Source of the DNA: JBDRGD01 sp043818095
Lineage (GTDB): Bacteria; Chloroflexota; Dehalococcoidia; Dehalococcoidales; RBG-16-60-22
NCBI GenBank assembly: GCA_043818095.1
Contig: JBDRGD010000092.1
Location: 1 to 5,114, forward strand
Reading direction: 5' to 3'
DNA length: 5,114 nucleotides
Position numbers and translations under genes: made by a program. Positions 4,610-5,114 of this stretch are shown here, in pieces; within the stretch, counting starts at the first letter, position 1; every line of letters starts with the position of its first letter. A model generated the notes under the pieces. That model searched no databases, had not been told where the DNA came from, and was given only the letters and a program-made list of their open reading frames with translations.

Positions 4610-4906
4610 ATGACCAGAGAAGTAACCCTGAACGTGGGCGGCGCGCCCATCCCGCTGGACTACTTTGTCGAAAGGTTCGTGGACCACACGGTCGTGGGGA
4701 TGATTGCGGCGCTGGAAGGTACCGGGGAAATCGGCACTCTTGACCTGACCATCGATGGCGATGCCGTGGCCGTCACCCTGAATGACGCCCCTCTCCCCGT
4801 GAACGCCTTCGTCAGTAAAATCATCGGCAGCACCGTGCGCGGCATGGTCTCCGTGCTGAAGGGCGTGAGCGACACCACCCGGATTAAGATTCTCGTCCGG
4901 AGATAA
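4610..4906 (+). CDS. Conserved-looking 98-residue protein built from two related halves
   Basis: I cannot assign a function. The protein is an internal duplication. Residues 5-48 and 55-96 align with one 2-residue gap, sharing the pattern VTLN..APxP...FV.....TV.GM...L.G. By eye about 15 of 33 core positions are identical. Each half starts with a strand, has a Pro-rich turn, then an amphipathic helix and a closing strand. There are no Cys or His clusters, no signal peptide and no membrane helix, so metal binding is unlikely. AAAGGAG (4595-4601) lies 8 nt before the ATG, and the gap to tusA is 17 nt, so it is the last gene of the operon. A scaffold or dimer-like role beside the sulfur carriers is possible but not shown. 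Confidence 0.8.
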   Translation: MTREVTLNVGGAPIPLDYFVERFVDHTVVGMIAALEGTGEIGTLDLTIDGDAVAVTLNDAPLPVNAFVSKIIGSTVRGMVSVLKGVSDTTRIKILVRR

Positions 4907-4916
4907 ACGCCGGGGC

Positions 4917-5114
4917 TCAGTTACCCGTCTCGCAGAGCTTTACCTTTCCCCACGCCGCCAGCTTCCCCCCCTTGATGATGACCACACCACGGAGTCCCCT
5001 GATGCCCTGCGCGAACTGGATACCCGCATCGAAATCGGCGGCGTCCGTTATCCGGTTGCCGATAGCCGTGGCGGCGGCGTCCGCGAGGGCGGCGGAGGCG
5101 GCAAGGGTAATCAC
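4917..5114 (-). CDS. UPF0280 family protein (ApbE-like), C-terminal part
   Basis: Last 65 residues of a minus-strand gene that runs off the window; the family is usually about 240 residues, so the start is missing. The GTG at the window edge is probably an internal Val, not a start. Residues LADAAATAIGNRI, an aspartate-rich helix, and LRGVVIIKGGKLAAWGKVKLC match the ending of UPF0280/COG2122 proteins as I know them. These are ApbE-related and their function is not well established; ApbE itself transfers FMN to proteins. The TGA stop (4917-4919) faces the operon end with a 10 bp gap. There is no sign of a functional link to the plus-strand genes. Confidence 0.85.
   Translation of the reverse strand: MITLAASAALADAAATAIGNRITDAADFDAGIQFAQGIRGLRGVVIIKGGKLAAWGKVKLCETGN

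Overview
The window looks like part of the chromosome of a GC-rich, probably anaerobic bacterium that uses selenocysteine. The AhpF-like thioredoxin reductase, the IscS/IscU pair without Isc chaperones, the DsrE2 and TusA sulfur carriers and a UPF0280 gene suggest anaerobic Chloroflexota (Dehalococcoidia-like) or a deltaproteobacterium-like lineage. That placement is an inference from gene content and remembered sequence resemblance, not a search result.

Region 1 (1-1377) is a redox operon. A sigma70-like promoter (86-114) has its -10 box inside a perfect 8-1-8 bp palindrome (108-124). It precedes a 79-residue glutaredoxin (168-407) whose catalytic CxxC is written as UGA-P-W-C, with a candidate bacterial SECIS hairpin at 225-243. 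UGA ends other genes in the window, so it is not generally reassigned, and the best reading is a selenoglutaredoxin. Fourteen bases later lies an AhpF-type, probably NADH-dependent, thioredoxin reductase (422-1336), followed by a rho-independent terminator (1344-1377). Together they look like an NADH to flavoprotein to selenoglutaredoxin electron chain.

Region 2 (1446-4906) is a tight seven-gene plus-strand operon behind a candidate extended -10 promoter. In order: a hemerythrin-like di-iron protein, an IscS-like protein, IscU, a 62-residue double zinc ribbon, a DsrE2-family protein, TusA, and a 98-residue protein made of two related halves. Most gaps are short or overlapping and nearly every start has a strong Shine-Dalgarno sequence. 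The IscS-like protein is the oddest: it keeps the catalytic Cys loop but has Gln where the PLP-binding Lys should be, and several other PLP contacts are also changed. Its frame is broken by one base near 2716. The cluster may be an Fe-S assembly and repair module in which sulfur does not come from ordinary PLP-dependent cysteine desulfuration, and the adjacent DsrE2/TusA pair is a candidate sulfur route.

Region 3 (4917-5114, minus strand) is the C-terminal end of a UPF0280 (ApbE-like) gene converging on the operon with a 10 bp gap; its start lies outside the window.
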